NCBI RefSeq assembly: GCF_004364335.1
Contig: NZ_SOCR01000003.1
Span: forward strand, 62,001 to 126,000
DNA: 64,000 nucleotides
Reading direction: 5' to 3'
Source of the DNA: Pseudomonas graminis
GTDB lineage: Bacteria > Pseudomonadota > Gammaproteobacteria > Pseudomonadales > Pseudomonadaceae
Under the pieces are notes generated by a model. The model ran no database searches. It saw nothing but the letters and a program-made list of their open reading frames with translations, and was not told where the DNA came from. A program made the position numbers and the translations under genes. Positions 1-7,534 of this stretch are shown here, in pieces. How positions within the stretch are numbered: the stretch's first letter is position 1; each line of letters opens with the position of its first letter.

Positions 1-152
1 GCCGGTTGCAGGATCCAGCCGAGGGAGCCGGCCAGGCGCGGAAATCGGAAATGCGTGAGGATCGCGAGGAACGCCTTGTCACCCAGCAGCCGATCAAGTA
101 CGGCTTTTACTTCGGTGTCGTCGTACGGTCGGATGGCATCGAATTCGCCCAT
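1..152 (-). CDS. 1-acyl-sn-glycerol-3-phosphate acyltransferase-like protein (N-terminus only)
   Basis: Only the first 50 codons lie in the window; the gene runs off the left edge. The visible N-terminus begins MGEFDAIRPYDD and continues with a FRFPRLAG stretch. I recognise this as the leader of a large Pseudomonas acyltransferase family annotated as PlsC-like; the catalytic HX4D motif would lie beyond the edge and cannot be checked. Two ATGs are adjacent (153-155 and 150-152); the inner one is chosen because remembered homologues start MGEFD. It is divergent from the CPXCG gene, with about 215 bp between them that hold no other gene. Confidence 0.6.
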   Translation of the reverse strand, partial: MGEFDAIRPYDDTEVKAVLDRLLGDKAFLAILTHFRFPRLAGSLGWILQP

Positions 153-368
153 CATGCTCTCTTGTCGGAAACGGCTAAGGTAAAAGGAGGTCAAGTCCGG
201 ATGCAGCAGCGAGTCACGACACCACAGGCGTAATGCCTGGGCGGCGACCGCGCAACAAGGCGGCTTCGCTGAAGATGTCGACTCAGGCTGATGCCCGGAT
301 GCTGAGAAATAAAGCTCGACCCGCAAACAAGTCGGCGATTATACGCAAAACTGGGCCCGGAGACTGCG

Positions 369-551
369 ATGCAGGAAATACAGGATTACGACTGCCCTTA
401 TTGCGGCGAACCGGTGGAGGCGGTGCTGGATCTGTCCGGCGGCGATCAGACCTACATTGAAGATTGCCCCGTCTGCTGCCGGCCGATCGTCTTCAGTCTG
501 CAGACTGATGGGGAAGAGTGGACGCTGGACGTCCGCAGCGAGAACGAGTGA
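369..551 (+). CDS. CPXCG motif-containing cysteine-rich protein
   Basis: A 60-residue acidic protein with two cysteine pairs, CPYCG near residues 9-13 and CPVCC near 33-37, the layout of the small CPXCG family thought to bind a metal such as zinc. Its function is not established. Its TGA stop overlaps the ATG of the next gene (TGATG at 549-553), so the two are almost certainly translated together. The start at 369 keeps the usual MxExxxYxCPYCG N-terminus. Confidence 0.85.
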   Translation: MQEIQDYDCPYCGEPVEAVLDLSGGDQTYIEDCPVCCRPIVFSLQTDGEEWTLDVRSENE

Positions 552-811
552 TGCGCAAGATTTACGAGCCTGAACACCTGATGGAAGGCGAGCTGTTGCA
601 GGCCATGCTTGCCAGTGAAGGCATCGAGTCCCACATCACCGGGCGTCATCTGCTGGGCGCCGTTGGGGATTTGCCAGCGTTCGGGTTGCTGGGCCTGACG
701 GTCGGTGACGACCAGGCCGAGCAGGCGCGTCAGTTGATCACCGAGTACAATGCCGCCTTTCCGCTGCCCGGTGACGAGCCGGACAGCTACCCCGATGTGT
801 TGCTGTGCTGA
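551..811 (+). CDS. DUF2007 domain protein (putative signal-transducing protein)
   Basis: An 86-residue protein, [17 protein letters not shown] onward, matching the DUF2007 fold: a strand reading out the first residues, a helix LLQAMLASEGI, then a loop and the VGDDQAEQARQLI helix. Family members resemble small ferredoxin-like regulatory domains without a known ligand. A longer reading from an upstream ATG at 518 would overlap the CPXCG gene by 34 bp; the start at 551 is preferred because it gives the coupled TGATG overlap and the family N-terminus. The two genes form a short operon. Confidence 0.8.
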   Translation: MRKIYEPEHLMEGELLQAMLASEGIESHITGRHLLGAVGDLPAFGLLGLTVGDDQAEQARQLITEYNAAFPLPGDEPDSYPDVLLC

Positions 812-862
812 ATCCCGGTCGCGCGCGCCTCATTCGCTTTCATAAAGAGTTGTGCTGAACCC

Positions 863-1507
863 ATGTGTGGACGTTATGCGCTGTTTCGCTGGTCGCCTGC
901 CTTTGCGGCCCTGCCCGGATTTCCGAGCGACCAGCAAGCGCAGTGGAATATTTCTCCTGCGGCCTCTGTCTTGATGGTCCGGGCGGCGCCGGCCGAGGTA
1001 GAGGAGGGCGCAGAGCCTGGGCGCGAGGTGGCGAGGGCGCGCTGGGGGCTGACGCCACCCTGGCTGACCGACATGTCGCGCACACCGGCCCATGCCCGCG
1101 CTGAAACCGTGGCCGAGCAGCCGATGTTCAAGCAGGCCTTTCGTGAGCGACGCTGCCTGCTGCCGGCCAACGGTTTTTATGAATGGCGTGGCAGCGTGCG
1201 CAAGCGGCCATTCTGGCTGACGCCGGCCGAAGGATCGACGCTGTACTTTGCGGCGATCTGGGAAGCCTATCCCGTTGAAGGCCACACCTATTTGAGCGTT
1301 GCCGTGGTCACGCAGTCCGCCATGAACCAGCGTCGACCGTTGATTCTCGACGAAGAAGGGCAGCGCGCCTGGCTTGATCCGGATTGCCCGCTGATCACCT
1401 TGCAAGCGCTGCTCGCCGCCCCGCAGACGCAGCTGCGCGAACGGCCGCTGGCCAATCTGGTGAATGATCCGAAGCTCAACGCGCCGGAATGCCTGACGCC
1501 GTTGTAG
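863..1507 (+). CDS. SRAP family protein (YedK/HMCES-like), variant active site
   Basis: A 214-residue SOS-response-associated peptidase family protein. Family members self-process to expose Cys2 and crosslink to abasic sites in single-stranded DNA, shielding them. MCGRY at the N-terminus supplies Cys2, ARWGLTPPW, ARAETVAEQPMF and PANGFYEW (Glu107) follow the family order. Two other residues of the YedK active site differ: the Asn expected just before ARAET is His77, and the His of the HDRRPL motif is Asn155 (MNQRRPL), with a shortened loop before it. No LexA box is evident upstream. The family call is firm, but crosslinking activity should not be assumed. Confidence 0.88.
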   Translation: MCGRYALFRWSPAFAALPGFPSDQQAQWNISPAASVLMVRAAPAEVEEGAEPGREVARARWGLTPPWLTDMSRTPAHARAETVAEQPMFKQAFRERRCLLPANGFYEWRGSVRKRPFWLTPAEGSTLYFAAIWEAYPVEGHTYLSVAVVTQSAMNQRRPLILDEEGQRAWLDPDCPLITLQALLAAPQTQLRERPLANLVNDPKLNAPECLTPL

Positions 1508-1661
1508 CACTGTCTCTTGCGGTATGAACCGCGATCCCGTTATTTCTTTCCTGTTACACAGGCTCGTTTTCCTGAGCCATTTCACAAGGCAGACGGCTGG
1601 CATCTGGTGCTCGGCCTGCGTATTGCCTAGGATGGCGCGATTGTTTCAATGGAGATACGAA

Positions 1662-2480
1662 ATGCGCAGGATTTTTGCTCTTTGTGGCGTGACGGCAGCT
1701 TTGCTGGTTGCTGGGTGTCAGGCGGTCAATACCACCACCGGCGATTCGGTGGGTGTCGAACGCAAGCAATACATGTTCAGCATGCTGTCGACGGACGAAG
1801 TCAACAAGATGTACGCCCAGTCCTATCAGCAGACGGTCAGCGAAGCCACATCCAAAGGCGTGCTCGATAACGGCAGCGCCGAGGGCAAGCGCGTCCAGGC
1901 CATCGCCAAGCGTCTGATCGCACAGGCGCCGAAATTGCGGCCCGATGCGGCGCAGTGGCAGTGGGACGTGAACCTGATCAAGAGCGACGAACTGAATGCC
2001 AACTGCGGTCCTGGCGGCAAGATCATCGTGTACAGCGGCCTGATCGATACGCTGAAGCTCAGCGATGACGAACTGGCGGCGGTCATGGGCCACGAAATCG
2101 CCCATGCCTTGCGCGAACACGGCCGTGAAGCCATGTCCAAGGCCTATGGCGTGCAGATGGCGAAGCAGGGCGCCGGTGCATTGTTGGGGCTGGGGCAGGA
2201 CAGTCTGGCGTTGGCCGACACCGTCGTCGATTACAGCCTGACGCTGCCGAACAGCCGGGCCAATGAAAACGAAGCAGATTTACTGGGCCTCGAACTCGCG
2301 GCTCGTGCCGGTTACAACCCGAACGCCGCGATCACGCTGTGGCAGAAGATGGAAGCCCAAGGCGGCGCGTCGCAGCCGGAATTCATGAGCACCCACCCGG
2401 CCTCGTCCAACCGGATCGCCTCGTTGCAGGCGGCGATTCCGAAGGTGATGCCGTTGTATCAGCAGGCGCCGAAGGGCTGA
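1662..2480 (+). CDS. M48 family metalloprotease, lipoprotein
   Basis: A 272-residue periplasmic zinc protease of the M48/Oma1-LoiP type. The N-terminus is a lipoprotein signal with a LVAGC lipobox (Cys19), so it should be anchored in an envelope membrane. The zinc motif HEIAH lies at residues 144-148, and the third ligand is the Glu of ENEAD near 202-206. Such proteases degrade misfolded envelope proteins. The start at 1662 follows a GGAG at 1651-1654; an in-frame ATG at 1524 would bury the signal peptide and is rejected. It is followed by a REP palindrome and faces the GDT1 gene. Confidence 0.9.
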   Translation: MRRIFALCGVTAALLVAGCQAVNTTTGDSVGVERKQYMFSMLSTDEVNKMYAQSYQQTVSEATSKGVLDNGSAEGKRVQAIAKRLIAQAPKLRPDAAQWQWDVNLIKSDELNANCGPGGKIIVYSGLIDTLKLSDDELAAVMGHEIAHALREHGREAMSKAYGVQMAKQGAGALLGLGQDSLALADTVVDYSLTLPNSRANENEADLLGLELAARAGYNPNAAITLWQKMEAQGGASQPEFMSTHPASSNRIASLQAAIPKVMPLYQQAPKG

Positions 2481-2492
2481 TCATCGCATTGA

Positions 2493-2526
2493 CCTTGTAG
2501 GCGTGAGCTTGCTCGCGCCTACAAGG
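2493..2526. repeat. REP-type palindrome between convergent genes
   Basis: Perfect 11-bp arms (CCTTGTAGGCG / CGCCTACAAGG) enclose GAGCTTGCTC, the core of a Pseudomonas REP sequence. It lies between the stops of the M48 protease and the GDT1 gene, where it can also end transcription in either direction. It is a single copy, unlike the doublets elsewhere in the window. Confidence 0.75.
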
Positions 2527-2537
2527 TTTCTGGCGGC

Positions 2538-3122
2538 CTACACCCAGCCGCTGATCTGCATGGCCTTGTACACCGCAACGATCGCCAGAATGAAGAACGC
2601 CCCCGCTGCCAGACGACGAATCAGCGTCAGTGGCAGTTTTTCCGCAGCGAAATTCCCCGCCAGCACCACCGGCACATTGGCCAGCAGCATGCCCAGCGTT
2701 GTGCCCAGGATCACCAGCCACAGGCTTGGGTATTGAGCCGCCAGCATGACGGTCGCGATCTGCGTCTTGTCGCCGATTTCTGCGATGAAGAACGCAATCA
2801 GCGTGGTCAGGAAGGGGCCGAACTTGCGACTGGTACTGGCTTCGTCGTCGTCGAGCTTGTCCGGAACCAGCGTCCACAGCGCCGTGGCGGTAAAGCTGGC
2901 GGCAAGGATCCAGTGCAGGACGGCGTCCGACAGGTAGCTGCTGAACCATGCGCCAACGGCACCGGCTGCGGCGTGGTTGGCCAGCGTGGCGGCGACAATC
3001 CCGGCAATGATAGGCCAGGGCTTGCGGAAGCGAGCGGCGAGAACGAGTGCGAGGAGTTGGGTCTTGTCACCGATTTCAGCCAGTGCGACGACAGCGGTGG
3101 GGACCAACAGGGATTCCAGCAT
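2538..3122 (-). CDS. GDT1/TMEM165 family (UPF0016) manganese exporter
   Basis: A 194-residue inner-membrane protein with six predicted transmembrane segments arranged as two halves, each carrying the family signature EIGDKTQ (residues about 16-22 and 115-121). These acidic motifs line the cation path in the Ca2+:cation antiporter-2 family; bacterial members such as MneA/MneP-type exporters expel Mn2+. The gene sits directly behind a yybP-ykoY riboswitch on the same strand, which strongly supports manganese as substrate and predicts expression when Mn2+ is high. It is convergent with the M48 protease gene. Confidence 0.9.
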   Translation of the reverse strand: MLESLLVPTAVVALAEIGDKTQLLALVLAARFRKPWPIIAGIVAATLANHAAAGAVGAWFSSYLSDAVLHWILAASFTATALWTLVPDKLDDDEASTSRKFGPFLTTLIAFFIAEIGDKTQIATVMLAAQYPSLWLVILGTTLGMLLANVPVVLAGNFAAEKLPLTLIRRLAAGAFFILAIVAVYKAMQISGWV

Positions 3123-3129
3123 CAGGGTT

Positions 3130-3325
3130 TTCCTAAGGGGCGGGTCAACACGGCTATGACACGTACAACCTCCCCGCCCCGGGTCAGGATGTTCGTGTCA
3201 TAGGTCTTGTCAAACCACCGATCCGTCTGAGCGGATCTGGGGTCGCACGCACCATGGTCTGAGGACCAAGTATGTTGATGCGTGCCGGACGAGCATGGCG
3301 CTCGTGGGAGACTACTCCCCTAGGA
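3130..3325 (-). promoter_or_regulatory. yybP-ykoY manganese riboswitch
   Basis: Read on the minus strand, this leader has the conserved pieces of the yybP-ykoY aptamer in order: GGGGAGTAG (3312-3320), ATCAACATACTTGG (3266-3279), CTCAGAC, GACAAGACC (3203-3211), and a closing GTCATAGCCGTGTTGACC (3143-3160). Short GC-rich stems separate them. In characterised examples Mn2+ binding remodels the leader to turn the downstream gene on; here that gene is the GDT1 exporter starting at 3122. Exact ends are estimates. Confidence 0.9.
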
Positions 3326-3372
3326 CGGTGCGGATTCTGCCTACACGTCTCGTGTTCGGCAAGCGCTAATTA

Positions 3373-4371
3373 TCACGCACGTTTCGCACGGTAAATCCGG
3401 AAACCCTGACCCTCGGCCATGATCGCGCACGGCCCCAGATGCGCCTCGATGATCGGCTGATAGCGCAGGAAGCTATTGGCAACCAAGCGCAGTTCGCCGC
3501 CTTTTCTCAGATGTTCTCGTGCTTTTTTCAGCAGGTTCTCGGTCGCGGCGTAATCGGTATGGACGCCTGTATGGAACGGCGGATTGGTCAGGATCACGTC
3601 CAGGTCGTTCGGCGCGGCGTCGATTCCATTGCCCGTCAGCACGTCGGCCTCGAGGCCATTGGCAGCCAGGGTCATGCGGCTGCTGGCGGTGGCGAACGCA
3701 TCGACATCCAGCATCGTCACACTCGTTTCGGGGTAACGGCGTTTCACTGCTGCACCGAGAACGCCCGCGCCACAGCCGAAGTCGAGCAAATGGCCGGCGG
3801 GAAGCCGGTCAATGTTTTCCAGCAACAGGGCCGAACCCCGGTCCAGACGACCGTGGCTGAACACGCCCGGCAAACTCACCACTTTCAACGCGCCGCCTTC
3901 GATTTCAATGTCGAAACGTTTGGCCAGGCTTTCGAGCTCAACGGCTTGCGGAGGCGTTTGCACCGTGACTTGCCAGAGCTGGCAATGCCGGGCGCTGTCC
4001 AGCTTGCGGGTTCGCCCGAAAGGGCTCAGCTGGCGGGCGGCGGCTTCGATGCCACCGCGTTTTTCGCCCACCAGAAACAGCTCACGTCCGGCCAGACGCG
4101 AAGCGAGCGCGTTGATGAGGTAATCGGCGAGGTCGCGGGCCTTGGGCAAAAACAGGACGGCGGCTTCAAAGGGTTGAGCCGGCGCTTCGGTGCCGAAGTG
4201 CACACGCTCGGGAAACCGCGTACCGAGCGTGTCGAAGTCGCCAGCGTGCCAGCTCCAGCCGCGTGCGTTGGGCAGCGTGTTCAGCAGGTCGTCGGCGGGG
4301 AGGCCGGTCAGCAGCAAGGAGCCCTGAAACAAATCGGCCTGCCGGAGTAACACTTCACTGCGCGGGTCCAT
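3373..4371 (-). CDS. rsmC: 16S rRNA (guanine(1207)-N(2))-methyltransferase RsmC
   Basis: A 332-residue protein with the two tandem methyltransferase-like halves of RsmC. The N-terminal half (roughly residues 1-165) is the degenerate RNA-binding copy; the C-terminal half holds the SAM site [12 protein letters not shown] and the NPPFHTG motif typical of exocyclic-amino methyltransferases. It methylates G1207 of 16S rRNA in the 30S subunit. Two adjacent ATGs occur at the start; the second, at 4371, is chosen because GAGGAG ends only three bases before the first. The gene stands alone on the minus strand between the riboswitch leader and the dehydrogenase gene. Confidence 0.92.
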   Translation of the reverse strand: MDPRSEVLLRQADLFQGSLLLTGLPADDLLNTLPNARGWSWHAGDFDTLGTRFPERVHFGTEAPAQPFEAAVLFLPKARDLADYLINALASRLAGRELFLVGEKRGGIEAAARQLSPFGRTRKLDSARHCQLWQVTVQTPPQAVELESLAKRFDIEIEGGALKVVSLPGVFSHGRLDRGSALLLENIDRLPAGHLLDFGCGAGVLGAAVKRRYPETSVTMLDVDAFATASSRMTLAANGLEADVLTGNGIDAAPNDLDVILTNPPFHTGVHTDYAATENLLKKAREHLRKGGELRLVANSFLRYQPIIEAHLGPCAIMAEGQGFRIYRAKRA

Positions 4372-4467
4372 CATCGGCTCCTCGAAAAAAGGGCGAAGTT
4401 TAACAGGCCTGCCACGCCGCGCACGTGCCCTGTGCAGCGGATCGGCGGGCCTGCGAAGCGCCAGGTG

Positions 4468-5433
4468 TCAGCTCACAACCCGGACCGGTGCGCCTGCATA
4501 AAATGCCAAAGCGTTTTCGTTGATCTGGCCGACGATGCGCTGCCGCGCTTCCTGGCTGCCCCATGCGCTATGGGGCGTGATGATCAATCGCGGAATATCG
4601 CCCGACAGCAGCGGGTTGCCATTCACCGGGGGCTCTACCGTCAGCACGTCGGTGGCCGCGCCGCCAAGATGGCCATTGCGCAGGGCATCGGCCAGTGCCT
4701 GCTCGTTGATCAAGCCGCCGCGCGCCGTGTTGACGATGAAGGCTTTGGGCTTGAGCAAGCTCAGCTCGTGGGCGCCGATCATGTCCCGGGTATGGTCGTT
4801 GAGCGGGCAGTGCAGGGTGAGGGCATCGACCTGGGGCAGCAGCTCATGCAGTGGCACGCGATCAGGGCGGGCAGGACGACCGGGAATCTGACCCGACAGC
4901 ACGCGCATGCCGAAAGCTTCGGCCAGCTTCGCGACCGCGCCGCCCAACTCGCCATGACCCAACAACCCCAGCGTCTTGCCTTCCAGCTCGACGATGGGGA
5001 AGTCCAGCAAGCAAAACTGCTTCGATTTTTGCCACTGGCCGTGCTGGATTGCTTGTTGATAGTCAGGCAGGCGGGTGGCCATCGCCAGCAGCAGCATCAG
5101 CGTGTGCTGGGCCACGGAAGGCGTGCCATAGCCCTGGCAATTGCTGACCACCACGCCGTGTTTGCGCGCGGCGTCGAGGTCGACGTTGTTGACGCCGGTG
5201 GCCGTCACCAGTACCAGTTTCAGGTTAGGACAGGCGGCGAACGTGGCGGCATCGATCATGATCTTGTTGGAAATCGCCACATCCGCGTCCTTCAAACGCT
5301 CGGCTACCTGATCGGTTGTGGTACTGCCATGCAGCACCAGTTCGCTGAAGGTTTCACGCCACGGCGCGAGGTCGAGATCCCCCAGATCCAGAGAGGTGTG
5401 ATCCAGGAAAACTGCTCGGCGTTGACTGGGCAT
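4468..5433 (-). CDS. D-2-hydroxyacid dehydrogenase (glycerate/hydroxypyruvate dehydrogenase type)
   Basis: A 321-residue cytosolic NAD(P)-dependent oxidoreductase of the D-2-hydroxyacid dehydrogenase family. The nucleotide-binding motif is GLLGHGELG near residues 155-163, and the catalytic trio is visible as Arg in NTARGGLINE, Glu in the VEPP segment, and His in TPHSAWGS. The sequence VTATGVNNVDL and the TPHSAWGS ending resemble HprA/glycerate dehydrogenases that reduce hydroxypyruvate or glyoxylate. The exact substrate cannot be read from sequence. It is divergent from the LysE-type exporter, with 88 bp between starts. Confidence 0.85.
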   Translation of the reverse strand: MPSQRRAVFLDHTSLDLGDLDLAPWRETFSELVLHGSTTTDQVAERLKDADVAISNKIMIDAATFAACPNLKLVLVTATGVNNVDLDAARKHGVVVSNCQGYGTPSVAQHTLMLLLAMATRLPDYQQAIQHGQWQKSKQFCLLDFPIVELEGKTLGLLGHGELGGAVAKLAEAFGMRVLSGQIPGRPARPDRVPLHELLPQVDALTLHCPLNDHTRDMIGAHELSLLKPKAFIVNTARGGLINEQALADALRNGHLGGAATDVLTVEPPVNGNPLLSGDIPRLIITPHSAWGSQEARQRIVGQINENALAFYAGAPVRVVS

Positions 5434-5521
5434 CAGCTGTACCTTTTGCTCGATGGGTAGGAGGGGTAATGTGACGAGCCTACCAGAGCCTGCCGCTCGC
5501 CATAACGCCTGGAGAACTTCA

Positions 5522-6151
5522 ATGTACTGGCCCGAATTCTTAACCGTTGCGCTGATTCACCTGCTGGCCGTCGCCAGCCCCGGTCCGGACTTCGCCGTCG
5601 TCGTGCGCGAAAGCGTGACCCACGGTCGTAAGGCCGGGACTTACACAGCGATGGGCGTAGGCACCGCGATCTTCCTGCACGTCGGCTATTCGCTGCTGGG
5701 GATTGGCTTGATCGTTTCGCAGTCCATCGTCCTGTTCAATGCCTTGAAATGGGCGGCAGCGGCTTACCTGATTTACATCGGCATCAAAGCACTGCGCGCC
5801 AAACCTGCAAGCGCATCGGATGCGCCCGTGGACATCGCCAAAGGCGAGCGCACCGCGCGCGGCGCCTTCACGGCCGGGTTCGTCACCAACGGGCTGAACC
5901 CCAAGGCGACGCTATTTTTCCTGTCGCTGTTCACCGTCGTGATCAACCCGCACACGCCGATGCTGGTTCAGGCCGGCTACGGGGTTTACCTGGCATTCGC
6001 GACCGGCGCATGGTTTTGCCTGGTGGCACGCCTGTTCAGCCAGCCTCGGATTCGCGCGGGCTTTGCGCGGATGGGGCATTGGTTTGATCGGGCGATGGGT
6101 GGCGTGCTTGTTGCGCTTGGTTTGAAGCTGGCGTTGACGGAGATGCATTGA
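5522..6151 (+). CDS. LysE/RhtB family amino-acid exporter
   Basis: A 209-residue inner-membrane protein with about six transmembrane segments. The family signature SPGPDFAVVVRESVTHG lies near residues 17-34, and a second conserved piece, NGLNPKATLFFLSLF, near 124-138. Members export amino acids such as threonine, homoserine or lysine, or related small molecules; which one cannot be judged here. The start at 5522 follows a GGAG at about 5511-5514; the longer in-frame start at 5453 lacks a ribosome binding site and the family N-terminus. No companion regulator is adjacent. Confidence 0.88.
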   Translation: MYWPEFLTVALIHLLAVASPGPDFAVVVRESVTHGRKAGTYTAMGVGTAIFLHVGYSLLGIGLIVSQSIVLFNALKWAAAAYLIYIGIKALRAKPASASDAPVDIAKGERTARGAFTAGFVTNGLNPKATLFFLSLFTVVINPHTPMLVQAGYGVYLAFATGAWFCLVARLFSQPRIRAGFARMGHWFDRAMGGVLVALGLKLALTEMH

Positions 6152-6270
6152 TGTTTGGTTTGCTTTTTTCAAGTTGGTGCGTGAAAGCACATGATTGCTG
6201 TTGAGGGGCTTGTCGAAGAGCAACTTGAGAAATTCAACGGCTCCGTACTTAACGCAGGAGATAATGGCTA

Positions 6271-6669
6271 GTGAGACTTTCTCATCCTCAAAAGCTTTTG
6301 GATCTCGATACCTTTTTGCCTTCAGATGGTGAAGATGATGTTGAGATGTCTTGGGTCGATAACTCGCTCACACTTAACATCTATTACGATCCGGAGCTTC
6401 CCGGTATCGTGCGGGCAAAAAAAGCCTTTGTCTTTTTGTCGCCTAGCTATTTCGTAAAGACACCGTTCCCTGGGCATAGCTTTTTTAGTTGCCCTGACGA
6501 CCGGGATTTATCGTTGCTGAGCTGTTTGGTGGAGTACAAAAGCTCAGAAATGCTGGATATCGCGAATAAGCCCCCCGGCTTGCCTAGATACCGGCATTTT
6601 CGGGTATACCTACACTCTGTAGGGGCAGCGCTTCACATCGTTGCACAGTCATATGAAGTTATTGACTAG
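6271..6669 (+). CDS. hypothetical protein, AT-rich islet
   Basis: An unrecognised 132-residue soluble acidic protein starting at GTG 6271, ten bases after an AGGAG (6256-6260). An ATG at 6264 is in another frame and closes quickly. There is no signal peptide or membrane segment. The C-terminal YRHFRVYLHSVGAALHIVAQS has the strand-rich, aromatic look of small immunity-type proteins, but no family can be named. GC is visibly below the flanking genes, and its stop overlaps that of kptA by 11 bp, so the pair looks like a recently acquired islet. Function unknown. Confidence 0.6.
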   Translation: MRLSHPQKLLDLDTFLPSDGEDDVEMSWVDNSLTLNIYYDPELPGIVRAKKAFVFLSPSYFVKTPFPGHSFFSCPDDRDLSLLSCLVEYKSSEMLDIANKPPGLPRYRHFRVYLHSVGAALHIVAQSYEVID

Positions 6670-7216
6670 TTTTTAAAGGAAGCCATTCCGCAGGGACTTT
6701 ATCGATTAGCCATACTTCGTTTTCGGCTTTATAAAACGTGAAGCCCATTTCATGCATTCGAAGGGCTTCAATTTTCAGAACAACTGCTTTGCCATAGCGA
6801 AGTCCTACGGAATGGGCAGTCTCCGGGCTTTCCGACAAGTGCACATGATGACGCGCTCCCGGACTTAGCCCTTTCTCATAGATTGATTCCAGAAATCGGG
6901 TGGCTGTCCCATGGTAGAGAAATTTGGGCGGTATCATTTGCGCGTGTTGAAGATTTACTGTGCGAGTTGAATGACCTTGCGCTGCCCGAATATGCTGTTT
7001 GTTTTCGGAAATAATGAATCTTTTTTTCTCGCTTTCATTGACCACCTTTTCCAACAGATCCCGATCAAGAACGCGCTCATTTCTTGCGGCGCACAGGATG
7101 AGCAGATCAATATCGGCCCATCCATCTGAATCCAGCTCCAAGCCGATGGCCTCCGGCTCATGCCTTAGAACATAGCTTAAAAATTTGCTGGTTTCGTCAA
7201 GTATCTTTTTGTCCAC
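6659..7216 (-). CDS. kptA: RNA 2'-phosphotransferase KptA (Tpt1 family)
   Basis: A 185-residue Tpt1/KptA protein. In fungi Tpt1 removes the 2'-phosphate left by tRNA splicing, transferring it to NAD+; bacterial KptA performs the reaction in vitro, but its natural substrate is uncertain because bacteria lack that splicing route. The family landmarks are present: LSYVLRH with Arg18, IRAAQGHS near 76-83 containing the catalytic His82, YHGT at 101-104, and RHHVHLS near 122-128. Length matches the family. GC is well below that of neighbouring genes and it faces an equally AT-rich unknown gene, suggesting lateral transfer of both. Confidence 0.9.
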   Translation of the reverse strand: MDKKILDETSKFLSYVLRHEPEAIGLELDSDGWADIDLLILCAARNERVLDRDLLEKVVNESEKKRFIISENKQHIRAAQGHSTRTVNLQHAQMIPPKFLYHGTATRFLESIYEKGLSPGARHHVHLSESPETAHSVGLRYGKAVVLKIEALRMHEMGFTFYKAENEVWLIDKVPAEWLPLKTSQ

Positions 7217-7534
7217 ACCTATCTCTCATAGTGGTCAGCACTGAACGTGAAAGCTAAAGCTTCACCTGAAGAAAATCAATCCTGACCTATGTCGCATCGT
7301 CATTTAGCGACGTTGGAACACTCTTGAGCTGTTAAGCATCCCAATGAGACCTTACTTACTGATCTCGGCTGCACCGAAAAAATTCTTTATATAGGTCTAG
7401 GGTTTCTTAGGCCACGTCGGGATTTTTAGGCACCTCAGACCAACAATTCATCCCTTCGGCTGATCCGATCGACGCACCAAGCCCCTACAGTGCATATTTA
7501 CAAGCCCGCACCTGCACCGTGAAAAGGGAGTCCT
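7217..7534. other. Intergenic region between divergent kptA and acyl-CoA ligase genes
   Basis: About 318 bp without a convincing gene. It must hold promoters for both flanking genes. The kptA-proximal half keeps the low GC of the islet; an AAAGGGAG ribosome binding site lies just before the ligase start at 7535. I see no clear sigma-54 site, operator palindrome or terminator. Confidence 0.6.
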
